DNA from: Microbacterium hibisci
Lineage (GTDB): Bacteria; Actinomycetota; Actinomycetes; Actinomycetales; Microbacteriaceae
DNA length: 64,000 nt
Direction of reading: 5' to 3'
Assembly (NCBI RefSeq): GCF_015278255.1
Contig: NZ_JADIJC010000009.1
Span: 62,001 to 126,000, forward strand
A program made the translations under genes and the position numbers. The stretch's first letter is position 1. Each line of letters opens with the position of its first letter. Positions 32,264 through 40,436 of the stretch are shown piece by piece. A model generated the notes under the pieces. It made no database searches. It had not been told where the DNA came from and worked only from the letters and a program-made list of their open reading frames with translations.

Positions 32264-32347
32264 AGCACAGAATCGGAGTTCCTGGTCGACACGCCGTGTG
32301 AGGGACGCTGCTCCCGGCGTGTCGGCGAGAGGTTCCGATTCTGTGCT
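32264..32347. repeat. Intergenic imperfect palindrome of a different sequence (84 bp)
   Basis: The left arm AGCACAGAATCGGA and the right arm TCCGATTCTGTGCT are exact complements at the ends; inside, CGACACGCCG pairs with CGGCGTGTCG after a mismatched stretch. It lies between lysC and a small membrane protein gene. The layout is like the 77-bp family but the sequence is different. Confidence 0.75.
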
Positions 32348-32376
32348 GCGGCTTTCGCCGCCGCTAGCATCCGAGC

Positions 32377-32865
32377 ATGGAGCAGATCGAGGCGTGGTCG
32401 GAGTTCAACGTCGCGATGGTGGGCGCGACGGCGGCGCTCGCCGGCCTCGTGATCGTCGCCGCGAGCGTGAACATCGGCGACATCATCAAGGAGGCCTCGC
32501 TCACCGCCCGCCTCGCCGCCGGCATCTCGGGGCTGGTGCTCGCGCTCATCGGCTCGGCGATCGGCCTGATCCCCGAGGTCGGCGCGCTCCCCTACGGCGT
32601 CGCGATGGTGGTGCTCGCCGTGGGTGCCGGGGTGTTCCAGGCGCAGGCGGCGCGTCGCATCTTCGACAATCGGCATCCAGCCAACCGGCTGAGGGGGCCG
32701 AAGGCGGCGATCGGCTTCCTCGCTCCGCTCGCCTACGCGATCGGCGGGGCGATGCTGGCGGCGGGCGTGCCGGACGGGCTCGTGTGGTTCGCTGTCGGCT
32801 CGATCGTCGCGATCGTCGCCGCCCTGCTCGTGTCGTGGATCGTCCTGGTCGAAGTGCTGCGCTGA
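32377..32865 (+). CDS. Small four-helix membrane protein, function unknown
   Basis: A 162-residue protein with four hydrophobic segments (about residues 12-32, 45-65, 70-88 and 108-160, the last region holding two). Start [27 protein letters not shown]. No enzymatic motif is visible. Its codon use matches its neighbours and it is preceded by the palindrome at 32264-32347. It converges with the EamA gene, with 30 bases between the two genes. Confidence 0.75.
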   Translation: MEQIEAWSEFNVAMVGATAALAGLVIVAASVNIGDIIKEASLTARLAAGISGLVLALIGSAIGLIPEVGALPYGVAMVVLAVGAGVFQAQAARRIFDNRHPANRLRGPKAAIGFLAPLAYAIGGAMLAAGVPDGLVWFAVGSIVAIVAALLVSWIVLVEVLR

Positions 32866-32895
32866 CTCGGCCGCGCGGATGGGGCAGCGGGCTGT

Positions 32896-33825
32896 TCAGC
32901 CGGAGGCGACCGGAGGCAGCTCCGTCTCGGGCTTGGCGGCACGGAACGTTCCACCAGTCGCCGCGAGCCAGCATCCCGCGATCACGAGCGGGAAGCCGAT
33001 CAGCAGTCCCACCGTCAGCGGTTCGCCCAGGATCAGCGTGCCGAGCACGATCGCCACGACGGGGTTGACGTAGGTGAAGAGCGGCGCACGCACCGGGCCC
33101 ACGCGGGCGATCAGGGCGAAGAACGCGATGAAGGCGAGCGCGGTGCAGAGCACCGCCAGGAGGACGAGCGACACCGTGCTCTCGACCGTGGGCACCTGGT
33201 GCTGGGTGAGGAAGGCGATCGGCGTGTAGAAGATGCCGACCGCGAGGAGGGCCAGCGTGATGGACCCGAGCGAGGGCACGTCGCGCAGCTTGGTCGCGAT
33301 GACGAACGGGGCGATCGCGTAGAGCAGCGCAACGAGGAGCACCTCGCCGACGGCGATCAGCCCGCCGCCGCCCTCGACCGCGAGGCCCGGGCCGGCGACG
33401 ATGACGAAGACGCCGACGAAGCCGATGAACAGGCCGATGCTGCGCGCCGGGCTGAGGACCGAGCGGTCACCGCCGCCGAACGCGATGATGGCGGCGAAGA
33501 GGGGCACGGTCGCGACGAGCAGTCCGGTCAGCCCCGACGGCAGCGTCTGCTCGGCGTGGCCCAGCAGCAGGAAGGGCCCCGCCATCTCGATGGCGCCGAA
33601 CAGCAGCACCCAGCCGATCTTCTGGAACGCCGGGCGAAGGGCCTTCTGCTTGAGCGCGAAAGGGAGCAGCAGCACGGCGCCGAGAAGCGTGCGTCCCGCG
33701 ACGACCGCCGCGGGCGAGTAGGACTCGACCGCGACGCTGATGAACAGATACGGGATGCCCCACAGCACCGCCATCGCACCGAAGAGCAGCCACGCGCGCG
33801 TGTCGAAGCGCTGTGAGGGGTTCAT
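32896..33825 (-). CDS. EamA/DMT family permease
   Basis: A 309-residue transporter of the drug/metabolite transporter superfamily with about ten transmembrane segments in two EamA repeats (WLLFGAMAVLWGIPYLFI at the start of the first; LLVALLYAIAPFVIATKL at the second). The last residues are polar and cytoplasmic. The substrate is unknown; family members export amino acids or metabolites. The ATG at 33825 is followed upstream by four 12-base tandem repeats instead of a normal leader, so the ribosome-binding site is unclear. Confidence 0.85.
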   Translation of the reverse strand: MNPSQRFDTRAWLLFGAMAVLWGIPYLFISVAVESYSPAAVVAGRTLLGAVLLLPFALKQKALRPAFQKIGWVLLFGAIEMAGPFLLLGHAEQTLPSGLTGLLVATVPLFAAIIAFGGGDRSVLSPARSIGLFIGFVGVFVIVAGPGLAVEGGGGLIAVGEVLLVALLYAIAPFVIATKLRDVPSLGSITLALLAVGIFYTPIAFLTQHQVPTVESTVSLVLLAVLCTALAFIAFFALIARVGPVRAPLFTYVNPVVAIVLGTLILGEPLTVGLLIGFPLVIAGCWLAATGGTFRAAKPETELPPVASG

Positions 33826-33836
33826 CCGAGGTGTCT

Positions 33837-33884
33837 CCGTAGTTCTCGCCGTAGTTCTCGCCGTAGTTCTCGCCGCTGTTCTCG
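33837..33884. repeat. Four tandem 12-bp units upstream of the EamA gene
   Basis: Three perfect copies of CCGTAGTTCTCG at 33837-33848, 33849-33860 and 33861-33872, then one copy with a single change. They start 12 bases upstream of the EamA start codon. A 12-base unit keeps the reading frame. In one minus-strand frame they would encode repeated GENY, but I see no supported gene in that frame. Confidence 0.85.
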
Positions 33885-34090
33885 CTGCGGTCGTTCCTGC
33901 CGCTGCACTTCTGGCCGCTGAGGTTCTCGTCGCCGTTCTCGGGGCCGACGTGCGGGCTGCGAGTCTGCGTCGCGAGGCGCGTTCCGGCCGCCCCGCCGTC
34001 GGTGGCCGCACCGCTCAGGATGGCGCACCGCCCCACCGCCGCACGAGACGGCCGACGGCCAATCTACGGCGGGGATCGGACATCGCGGTC

Positions 34091-34684
34091 TCAGACGGAG
34101 CGTCTGCCCTCGAACGCGCGACCGAGCGTCACTTCGTCGGCGTACTCCAGATCGCCCCCGACGGGAAGGCCCGAGGCGAGCCGCGTGACGCGGATCTCGA
34201 GCGTGTGCAGCAGGCGGCTCAGGTATGTCGCCGTCGCCTCCCCCTCGAGGTTCGGGTTGGTGGCCAGGATGACCTCCTGCACCGTGCCGTCGGCCAGTCG
34301 CTGCATGAGCTGGGCGATGCGCAGGTCGTCGGGTCCGATGCCGGCGATGGGGCTGATCGCGCCGCCCAGCACGTGGTAGAGCCCACGGAACTCGCGCGTG
34401 CGCTCGATCGCGGCGACGTCCTTCGCGTCCTCCACGACGCAGATGAGCGTCTCGTTGCGACGCGGGTCGCGGCAGATCGAGCACCGGTCCTGCTCAGAGA
34501 CGTTGCCGCACACCTCGCAGAAGCGCACCTTCTCGCGCACGTCGCGCAGGAGCTCGGCGAGGTGCGAGACGTCGAAGTTCGGGGTCTGCAGGATGTGGAA
34601 CGCGATGCGCTGCGCCGATTTCGGACCGATCCCGGGGAGGCGGCCGAATTCGTCGATGAGGTCCTGGACGATGCCGTCGTACAT
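34091..34684 (-). CDS. recR: Recombination protein RecR
   Basis: A 197-residue RecFOR-pathway protein that helps load RecA at gaps. An N-terminal helix-hairpin-helix ([19 protein letters not shown]), a Cys4 zinc finger ([19 protein letters not shown]) and a Toprim domain ([20 protein letters not shown]) appear in order. It follows dnaX by three bases, the standard dnaX-recR operon. Confidence 0.96.
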   Translation of the reverse strand: MYDGIVQDLIDEFGRLPGIGPKSAQRIAFHILQTPNFDVSHLAELLRDVREKVRFCEVCGNVSEQDRCSICRDPRRNETLICVVEDAKDVAAIERTREFRGLYHVLGGAISPIAGIGPDDLRIAQLMQRLADGTVQEVILATNPNLEGEATATYLSRLLHTLEIRVTRLASGLPVGGDLEYADEVTLGRAFEGRRSV

Positions 34685-34687
34685 GGC

Positions 34688-37012
34688 CTAGCTGAACCTC
34701 GTCGGCGGCTCGTAGGGCTCCTCGCGCACGAACGTCGCGCCGAGCACCTGTCGCACCACCGCCTCGCCGTAGCGCTGCACGCCGCCGTTGCGGGTCGTGA
34801 CGACGGGCGTCATCGGGGGCACGACCGTCGGGGGCACGGGCACGTCGGCGACGGCATCCGTCGCGTCGTCCTCGTTCTCGTCGTCGTCGTCGCGTTCGAT
34901 CGACGGGACGACCTCGGCGGGCGGCAGCACGTCGCCCTCGCGCGGCGGGGCGAGGGTCGCCACGCGCACGTGGGTCTCGGTCGCGGCCTCCTCAGGCTCG
35001 TCGTCGACGGCGAACTGTGCGGGCACGGAGGCGGGCACGGCCGCGGGGCCCGGGTCGGGCGGCGGCGCGTCGTCATCGGACGGGATCGCCGCGACGGCCC
35101 AGTCGGTGACGGGCGCGGCAGACACGGACGCGGATGCCGCACCCCGCGGCACGGGAGCGGCGGCGCCCTGCGGAGCACCGGTCGAGGGGCGGGACGCGGA
35201 CGGCGACGCAACCTGAGGGCGCGACGCGCCGGTCGCCGCTGAGCCACCCTGTCGCGCAGGGGCGCGATCGGGCGGAGTCGTGGCGGCCTCGCGCGGCGGC
35301 TCCGCCGGGGACGTTACCGCCGGAGCCGGTGCGGCCGGACCCGACGCACCCTGGGGCCCGGCGCCACCACCGGCGTCGTGGCGGGCGATGTACTTCACAC
35401 GGATGCCGAGCACGGCCAGGATCGCTTGCCGCAGGTCTTCGCTGGGCCCCTTGCCGGCGGCCAGCTGCTTGAACTTCGCGACGTCGCTCTGACTGGCGAA
35501 GGCGAGCGTGAGCACGTCGCCGTCGAGCGCGACGATGCGCGCGCCCGACGCGAGCATCCACGATGACCGGCTGACATCCTCGAGACGGCCCAGGACCTGG
35601 CTCCACGCCTGCTGGAGGCGCTCGAGCGTGACGGGTCCAGCCGGAGCCGGGGACGGGGCGACCCCGGCGGGTGCCGAAGTCGTCGGCTGTGACGCAGGCT
35701 CCCCCGGGCTCGCCGAAGCGGGGGCCGCCGCAGCAGCGCGCGGCGGTGCAGCCGACGCAACGGGGGCCTTCGCCGCCGCAGCGGGAGGCGCCGTCGCCGC
35801 CGCAGCGGGAGGCGCCGTCGCCGCCGCAGCGGGCGCCGACACAGCGGGCCCAGCCGCGGCAGGTGCCACGGCGGACGTCGGCGACGCCGCAGAACCGGCG
35901 GGTGCGGCATCCGTCCCCCGCGCCAGCACGCGGGCCACCATGAGCTCGAGCTGCAGGCGAGGCGAGGTCGCGCCGGTCATGTCGTCGAGCGTCGCGATCA
36001 CGAGGTCGGCGATGTGCGACAGGCGCGACGGCCCGAAGGCATCGGCCTGCCGCTGCATGCGCGCGAGGTCTTCGGCCGAGATGCCGCGCAGCACGGCCGA
36101 CGCGCCCTGCCCGGTGGCGGCGACGACGATGAGGTCGCGCAGGCGCTCGAGCAGGTCGTCGACGAAGCGGCGCGGGTCCTGACCGGTCTGCACCACGCGG
36201 TCGACGGCGGCGAACGCCGCCGAGGCGTCGGATCCGGCGAACGCGTCGACGACTTCGTCGAGCAGCTCGGCGTGGGTGTACCCGAGCAGCGCCACGGCGC
36301 GCGCATAGGTCACCTTGGCGTCTTCGGAGCCGGCGATGAGCTGGTCGAGGAGCGACAGCGTGTCACGCGGCGACCCGCCGCCCGCGCGCACCACGAGCGG
36401 CAGCACGCCCTGCTCGACGTCGACGCCCTCCTGCGCGCACAGCTGCTCGACGTACTCGAGCATCGCGCCGGGAGGGACGAGCCGGAACGGATAGTGGTGG
36501 GTGCGCGAGCGGATGGTGCCGATGACCTTCTCGGGCTCGGTCGTCGCGAAGATGAACTTGACGTGGTCGGGCGGCTCTTCGACCAGCTTCAGCAGGGCGT
36601 TGAAGCCCTGCGGCGTGACCATGTGCGCCTCGTCGAGGATGAAGATCTTGAAGCGGTCGCGGGCCGGCGCGAACACCGCGCGCTCGCGCAGATCGCGGGC
36701 GTCGTCGACGCCGTTGTGGCTGGCGGCGTCGATCTCGACGACGTCGAGCGAGCCTCCGCCGCCGCGACCGAGCTCGACGCAGCTGTCGCACGTGCCGCAG
36801 GGCGTGTCGGTCGGCCCCTGCGCGCAGTTGAGGCAGCGCGCCAGAATGCGCGCCGACGTCGTCTTTCCGCACCCGCGGGGACCGGAGAAGAGATAGGCGT
36901 GGCCCACTCGGTCGCCGCGAAGAGCGGTCATCAGCGGCTCGGTGACCTGCGACTGACCGATCATCTCGCCGAACGACTCGGGCCGGTAGCGGCGGTAGAG
37001 GGCGGTGGTCAC
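34688..37012 (-). CDS. dnaX: DNA polymerase III subunits gamma/tau
   Basis: A 774-residue clamp-loader ATPase. Walker A GPRGCGKTTSARILAR, a Cys4 zinc module (CLNCAQGPTDTPCGTCDSC) and IFILDEAHMVT are near the N-terminus. Residues about 370-450 are an Ala/Pro-rich linker with 8-residue repeats, and the C-terminus is an acidic, Pro-rich region of the tau part. I see no slippery A-run that would generate gamma by frameshifting. It precedes recR. Confidence 0.95.
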   Translation of the reverse strand: MTTALYRRYRPESFGEMIGQSQVTEPLMTALRGDRVGHAYLFSGPRGCGKTTSARILARCLNCAQGPTDTPCGTCDSCVELGRGGGGSLDVVEIDAASHNGVDDARDLRERAVFAPARDRFKIFILDEAHMVTPQGFNALLKLVEEPPDHVKFIFATTEPEKVIGTIRSRTHHYPFRLVPPGAMLEYVEQLCAQEGVDVEQGVLPLVVRAGGGSPRDTLSLLDQLIAGSEDAKVTYARAVALLGYTHAELLDEVVDAFAGSDASAAFAAVDRVVQTGQDPRRFVDDLLERLRDLIVVAATGQGASAVLRGISAEDLARMQRQADAFGPSRLSHIADLVIATLDDMTGATSPRLQLELMVARVLARGTDAAPAGSAASPTSAVAPAAAGPAVSAPAAAATAPPAAAATAPPAAAAKAPVASAAPPRAAAAAPASASPGEPASQPTTSAPAGVAPSPAPAGPVTLERLQQAWSQVLGRLEDVSRSSWMLASGARIVALDGDVLTLAFASQSDVAKFKQLAAGKGPSEDLRQAILAVLGIRVKYIARHDAGGGAGPQGASGPAAPAPAVTSPAEPPREAATTPPDRAPARQGGSAATGASRPQVASPSASRPSTGAPQGAAAPVPRGAASASVSAAPVTDWAVAAIPSDDDAPPPDPGPAAVPASVPAQFAVDDEPEEAATETHVRVATLAPPREGDVLPPAEVVPSIERDDDDENEDDATDAVADVPVPPTVVPPMTPVVTTRNGGVQRYGEAVVRQVLGATFVREEPYEPPTRFS
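35772..35834 (-). repeat. 24-bp tandem repeat in the dnaX linker
   Basis: Two full copies of a 24-base unit and a partial third encode an ATAPPAAA-type repeat in the Ala/Pro linker of DnaX. Such in-frame repeats can change copy number without harming the protein. Confidence 0.7.
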
Positions 37013-37152
37013 TCCCCCAGCCTACGGCGTGGCGCCGACACTTCGGCAGGCGCATCGCATCGCATCGCGACCGCCCGCTTCCACCGCGTGGTCGGCGGCG
37101 ATGACACGTGGCGACGGTCACCGACGAACGCCTGCTAGATTGCTCGGCAGTG

Positions 37153-37225
37153 ACACGGGGTGCCCGCGCGGCGGGCTGAGAACACACCCGTCGAACCTGA
37201 TCTCGATCATGCGAGCGAAGGGATG
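37153..37225 (+). promoter_or_regulatory. TPP riboswitch (THI element) controlling the thi operon
   Basis: The conserved parts are ACGGGGTGCCC, GGGCTGAGA, ACCCGTCGAACCTGATC and CATGCGAGCGAAGGGA in order, just upstream of thiM. The AAGGGA end overlaps the place of a ribosome-binding site, so thiamine pyrophosphate binding probably blocks translation of thiM. Confidence 0.95.
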
Positions 37226-37230
37226 TCGCG

Positions 37231-38061
37231 ATGAACGCGCGCGCCGAAGACCACCCGTCCGATCTGCCCCGCCTGAGCCCCGCCGCCGCGCTGACCGCGC
37301 TGCGGGAGGCCGCGCCGCTGGTGCAGTGCCTCACCAACGCGGTGGTGACGAACTACACCGCCAACGCGCTGCTCGCCGTGGGTGCCGCCCCGGCGATGTG
37401 CGACATTCCCGGCGAGGCGGGCCTGTTCGCGGGCATCGCCGACGGCGTGCTGGTGAACCTCGGCACGCCGACCGCCGAGCAGCGCGACGCTGCCCGCGAG
37501 GCGGTGCGGGCCACCAGGCGGTGGGTGCTCGACCCGGTCGCCGTCGGCACGCTTCCGGTGCGCACCGCTCTCGCCGCCGAGCTGCTCGAGCACCGTCCCG
37601 CGATCATCCGCGGCAACGCCTCCGAGATCCTGGCGCTCGCAGGCGCCGGCGCGGGCGGTCGCGGAGTCGACGCGACGGACGGACCGGATGCCGCGGCCGA
37701 TGCGGCGCGTGCGCTCGCGGTCCGCACGGGCGGCGTGGTCGCGGTGTCGGGGCCTGTCGATCTGATCACGGACGGAGACCGAGTGGTCCGTGTCCCCGGC
37801 GGCGATGCGCTGCTCACCCGCGTCACGGGTGGCGGATGCTCGCTCGGCGCGGTGATGGCCGGGTTCCTGGGCGTGTGCGCGCCGCTCGAAGCGGCGGTGG
37901 CGGCATCCGCCCTCTATGCGGCCGCGTCCGAACGGGCGGCGGCCCGCGCAGACGGCCCGGGCTCGTTCGCGGTGGCGTTCCTCGACGCTCTCGACGCCGT
38001 GGCGGCCGCCCCCGGCGACCTCGACGAGCGTGTCGCCGACGCCCTGGCGGCGACACGATGA
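37231..38061 (+). CDS. thiM: Hydroxyethylthiazole kinase
   Basis: A 276-residue kinase that phosphorylates the thiazole half of thiamine for salvage. [28 protein letters not shown] at the start and the [22 protein letters not shown] catalytic/anion-hole region (with Cys) are diagnostic. It lies directly behind the TPP riboswitch and overlaps thiE by four bases. Confidence 0.95.
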   Translation: MNARAEDHPSDLPRLSPAAALTALREAAPLVQCLTNAVVTNYTANALLAVGAAPAMCDIPGEAGLFAGIADGVLVNLGTPTAEQRDAAREAVRATRRWVLDPVAVGTLPVRTALAAELLEHRPAIIRGNASEILALAGAGAGGRGVDATDGPDAAADAARALAVRTGGVVAVSGPVDLITDGDRVVRVPGGDALLTRVTGGGCSLGAVMAGFLGVCAPLEAAVAASALYAAASERAAARADGPGSFAVAFLDALDAVAAAPGDLDERVADALAATR

Positions 38062-38753
38062 GCGGCCAGGCCTGCCGCCTCGCGCTGCATCTCGTCACCG
38101 ACGATCGTGTGCCCTTCGAACGGCTCGTCGAGATCGTCGACGCGGCCGCGGGCGCGGGTGTCGACGTCGTGCAGCTGCGCGCCAAGTCCGTTACGGCGCG
38201 CGAGCTGCTACGGCAGGCGCTGGCGCTGTCGGACGTCATCGACCGCCGCTGCCTGCTGCTCATCAACGACCGCGTCGACGTGGCGGTCGCCGCGCGCGAC
38301 GCCGGGGCCCGCGTCGACGGCGTGCATCTCGGCCAGGGTGACCTGCCGCCCGAGACGGCGCGGCGGCTGCTCGGCCCGCACGCCGTCATCGGCTGGACCG
38401 CGAACGCGCCGGCGCACCGGGATGCGGCATCCGCTTTCCCGCCCGGCACGCTCGACTACCTGGGGGTGGGCGTGATCCGTCCCACCTCGACCAAGCCCGA
38501 CCATCCGCCGGCGCTCGGCGTCGACGGGTTCGCCGCCTTCGCGGCCGAGGCGCCGCTCCCCTGCGTCGCGATCGGGGGCGTGGGCCGGGACGACGTGCTC
38601 GCACTTCGCGTCGCGGGCGCCGCCGGCATCGCCGTGGTGTCGGCGATCTGCGGCGCCGACGACCCTGCGGCGTCCGCACAGGCATTCCGCGCGGCGGCCG
38701 ACGCCCCCGAGCCGGCGGCGGCCGACGCCCCCGAGCCGGCGGCGGCGCGATGA
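38058..38753 (+). CDS. thiE: Thiamine-phosphate synthase
   Basis: A 231-residue enzyme joining HMP-pyrophosphate and thiazole phosphate. The TIM-barrel motifs [53 protein letters not shown] and [10 protein letters not shown] are all present. The C-terminus carries a duplicated ADAPEPAA tail from a 24-bp tandem repeat. The ATG overlaps the thiM stop (ATGA), and its own stop overlaps thiD. Confidence 0.94.
   Translation: MSGQACRLALHLVTDDRVPFERLVEIVDAAAGAGVDVVQLRAKSVTARELLRQALALSDVIDRRCLLLINDRVDVAVAARDAGARVDGVHLGQGDLPPETARRLLGPHAVIGWTANAPAHRDAASAFPPGTLDYLGVGVIRPTSTKPDHPPALGVDGFAAFAAEAPLPCVAIGGVGRDDVLALRVAGAAGIAVVSAICGADDPAASAQAFRAAADAPEPAAADAPEPAAAR
38697..38744 (+). repeat. Two perfect 24-bp tandem copies at the end of thiE
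   Basis: The unit encodes the tail ADAPEPAA twice. It is a recent in-frame duplication outside the enzyme fold. Confidence 0.8.
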
Positions 38754-40231
38754 GCGGCCTCGCCACATCGGCGGCTGCCCCCGCGCCGGCACCGGTCCGG
38801 GGGACGGCCGTCCCCCGCGTGCTCAGCATCGCGGGCACCGATCCGACCGGCGGCGCCGGCGTGCAGGCCGACCTCAAGTCGATCGGTGCGCTCGGCGGGT
38901 ACGGCATGGCCGTCGTGACCGCCCTCGTCGCGCAGAACACCCGCGGCGTGCGTGAGGTGCACGTGCCGCCGGTGGCGTTTCTGACGGCGCAGCTCGACGC
39001 GGTGTCGGACGACGTCGACATCGACGCCGTGAAGATCGGCATGCTGCAGTCCGCCGAGATCATCGCCGCCGTGCGCGAGTGGCTCGCGCGTGCGCGTCCG
39101 CCCGTCACGGTGCTCGACCCGGTGATGGTGGCCACGAGCGGTGACCGCCTGCTCGACCCCGCCGCCGAGTCGGCGCTGCGCGGCCTCTGCAGCGACGCCG
39201 ACCTGGTCACGCCCAACCTGGCGGAGCTCGCCGTGCTCACCGGGCGCGCCCCGGCCGGGACGTGGACGCAGGCCCTCGACGACGCCCGGTCGCTCGCGCG
39301 CGAGACCGGCACGACGGTGCTGCTCAAGGGCGGGCACCTCGACGGCGCCGACTGTCCCGACGCCATCGTCGCGGCCGACGGCACGGTGCACGAGGTCGCC
39401 GGCGTGCGCGTCGCGACCCGCAACACCCACGGCACGGGCTGTTCGCTGTCGTCGGCGATGGCCACGCTGCGGGCGACGGGGCTTACGTGGACGCCGGCGC
39501 TGGAGCGCGCGAAGGCATGGCTCACCGGCGCGCTCGCGCACGCCGACGCGCTGCGCGTGGGCACCGGGAACGGCCCGATCGACCACTTCCATGAGCAGCG
39601 GGGCGCGGCATCCGTCTCCGTCAGACCATGGTCTGCCCGCGCGTGGGATGCCGCGGCCACCGTGCGCGCCGCCGTCGACGATCTCGAATTCGTCTGCGGC
39701 CTCGGCGACGGCACGCTCGCCCGCGAGACGTTCCTGCGCTACCTCGCGCAGGACGCCGTCTACCTCGGCGAGTACTCCCGCGCGCTGGCGAGGGCCAGCG
39801 CTCTCGCGCCGACCTCGGAGGAGCAGGCGTTCTGGGCGCGCGCGGCGGAGTCGTCGATCGTCGAGGAGCGCCGGCTGCACGAGGCGCACCTCGGCTCGGA
39901 GGCCGTCACCCCCGCGCGGCAGACTCTCGCGTACACGAACCACCTCCATGCGTCGGCGCGTTCCTATGGAGAACTCGTGGCCGCGCTGCTGCCGTGCTTC
40001 TGGCTGTACACCGACCTCGGCACCCGGCTCGCCGCCCGGCGGCACGACGGTCACCCCTACGACGACTGGCTCGCGCTGTACGGCGACCCGGCGTTCGCGA
40101 CGGCGACCGCCCGCGCGATCGGGATCGCGGATGCCGCGGCACGCGAGGCCGGCCCCCTCGAGCGGGCGCGCATGGATGCCGCCTTCGCCCGCTCGATGGC
40201 GCACGAGCGGGAGTTCTTCGCCCGGGCCTGA
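38750..40231 (+). CDS. thiD: HMP/HMP-phosphate kinase fused to a TenA-type domain
   Basis: A 493-residue fusion. Residues about 20-275 are ThiD (SIAGTDPTGGAGVQADLKSI, then LLKGGHLDG and NTHGTGCSLSSA), phosphorylating hydroxymethylpyrimidine twice. Residues about 290-493 are a TenA/Thi-4 domain (FVCGLGDGTLARETFLRYLAQD, ALLPCFWLYTDLG with the probable catalytic Cys), which in the family hydrolyses aminopyrimidine breakdown products of thiamine back to HMP. Salvage hydrolysis and phosphorylation are therefore in one protein. With thiM and thiE this is a thiamine salvage operon under the TPP riboswitch. Confidence 0.93.
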   Translation: MSGLATSAAAPAPAPVRGTAVPRVLSIAGTDPTGGAGVQADLKSIGALGGYGMAVVTALVAQNTRGVREVHVPPVAFLTAQLDAVSDDVDIDAVKIGMLQSAEIIAAVREWLARARPPVTVLDPVMVATSGDRLLDPAAESALRGLCSDADLVTPNLAELAVLTGRAPAGTWTQALDDARSLARETGTTVLLKGGHLDGADCPDAIVAADGTVHEVAGVRVATRNTHGTGCSLSSAMATLRATGLTWTPALERAKAWLTGALAHADALRVGTGNGPIDHFHEQRGAASVSVRPWSARAWDAAATVRAAVDDLEFVCGLGDGTLARETFLRYLAQDAVYLGEYSRALARASALAPTSEEQAFWARAAESSIVEERRLHEAHLGSEAVTPARQTLAYTNHLHASARSYGELVAALLPCFWLYTDLGTRLAARRHDGHPYDDWLALYGDPAFATATARAIGIADAAAREAGPLERARMDAAFARSMAHEREFFARA

Positions 40232-40250
40232 CGCCGGGGGGCAGCTGACG

Positions 40251-40319
40251 GCGAGCGCGGACTACCGGGGTGCGCGGCCGACCCGGCGAGCGCCGACTAC
40301 CGGGTGCGCGGCTCACCCG
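40251..40319. repeat. Two tandem 34/35-bp units between thiD and the GH65 gene
   Basis: GCGAGCGCGGACTACCGGGG (40251-) and GCGAGCGCCGACTACCGGGT (40286-) begin two adjacent units that differ at a few places and by one base. They lie directly beside palindrome copy C. Confidence 0.8.
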
Positions 40320-40333
40320 CGTGCGCGTCCGCG

Positions 40334-40409
40334 CCGAATCAGGGGATCTGGCGGAGGCAGGACGATCGCGGCCGAATCGTCCTGTTCTCGCCAGATCCCC
40401 TGATCCCGG
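40334..40409. repeat. Intergenic palindromic repeat, copy C (about 76 bp)
   Basis: The best preserved copy: left arm CCGAATCAGGGGATCTGGCG...GCAGGACGAT and right arm ATCGTCCTG...CGCCAGATCCCC ending TGATCCCGG are nearly complementary over 34 bases around a short centre. It lies between thiD and the convergent GH65 gene. It is related to the copies at 7052-7130 and 29485-29560. Confidence 0.85.
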
Positions 40410-40436
40410 AAAGCTGCCTACGGCTCGGGGGCAGTG

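Noticed and set aside
33467..34036. Frame encoding repeated GENYGENY upstream of the EamA gene
   Set aside because: Created by the 12-bp tandem repeat; it continues antiparallel in another frame through the EamA gene and has no homology.
34688..37012. Programmed frameshift in dnaX to make gamma
   Set aside because: No A AAA AAG-like slippery run is visible in the coding strand.
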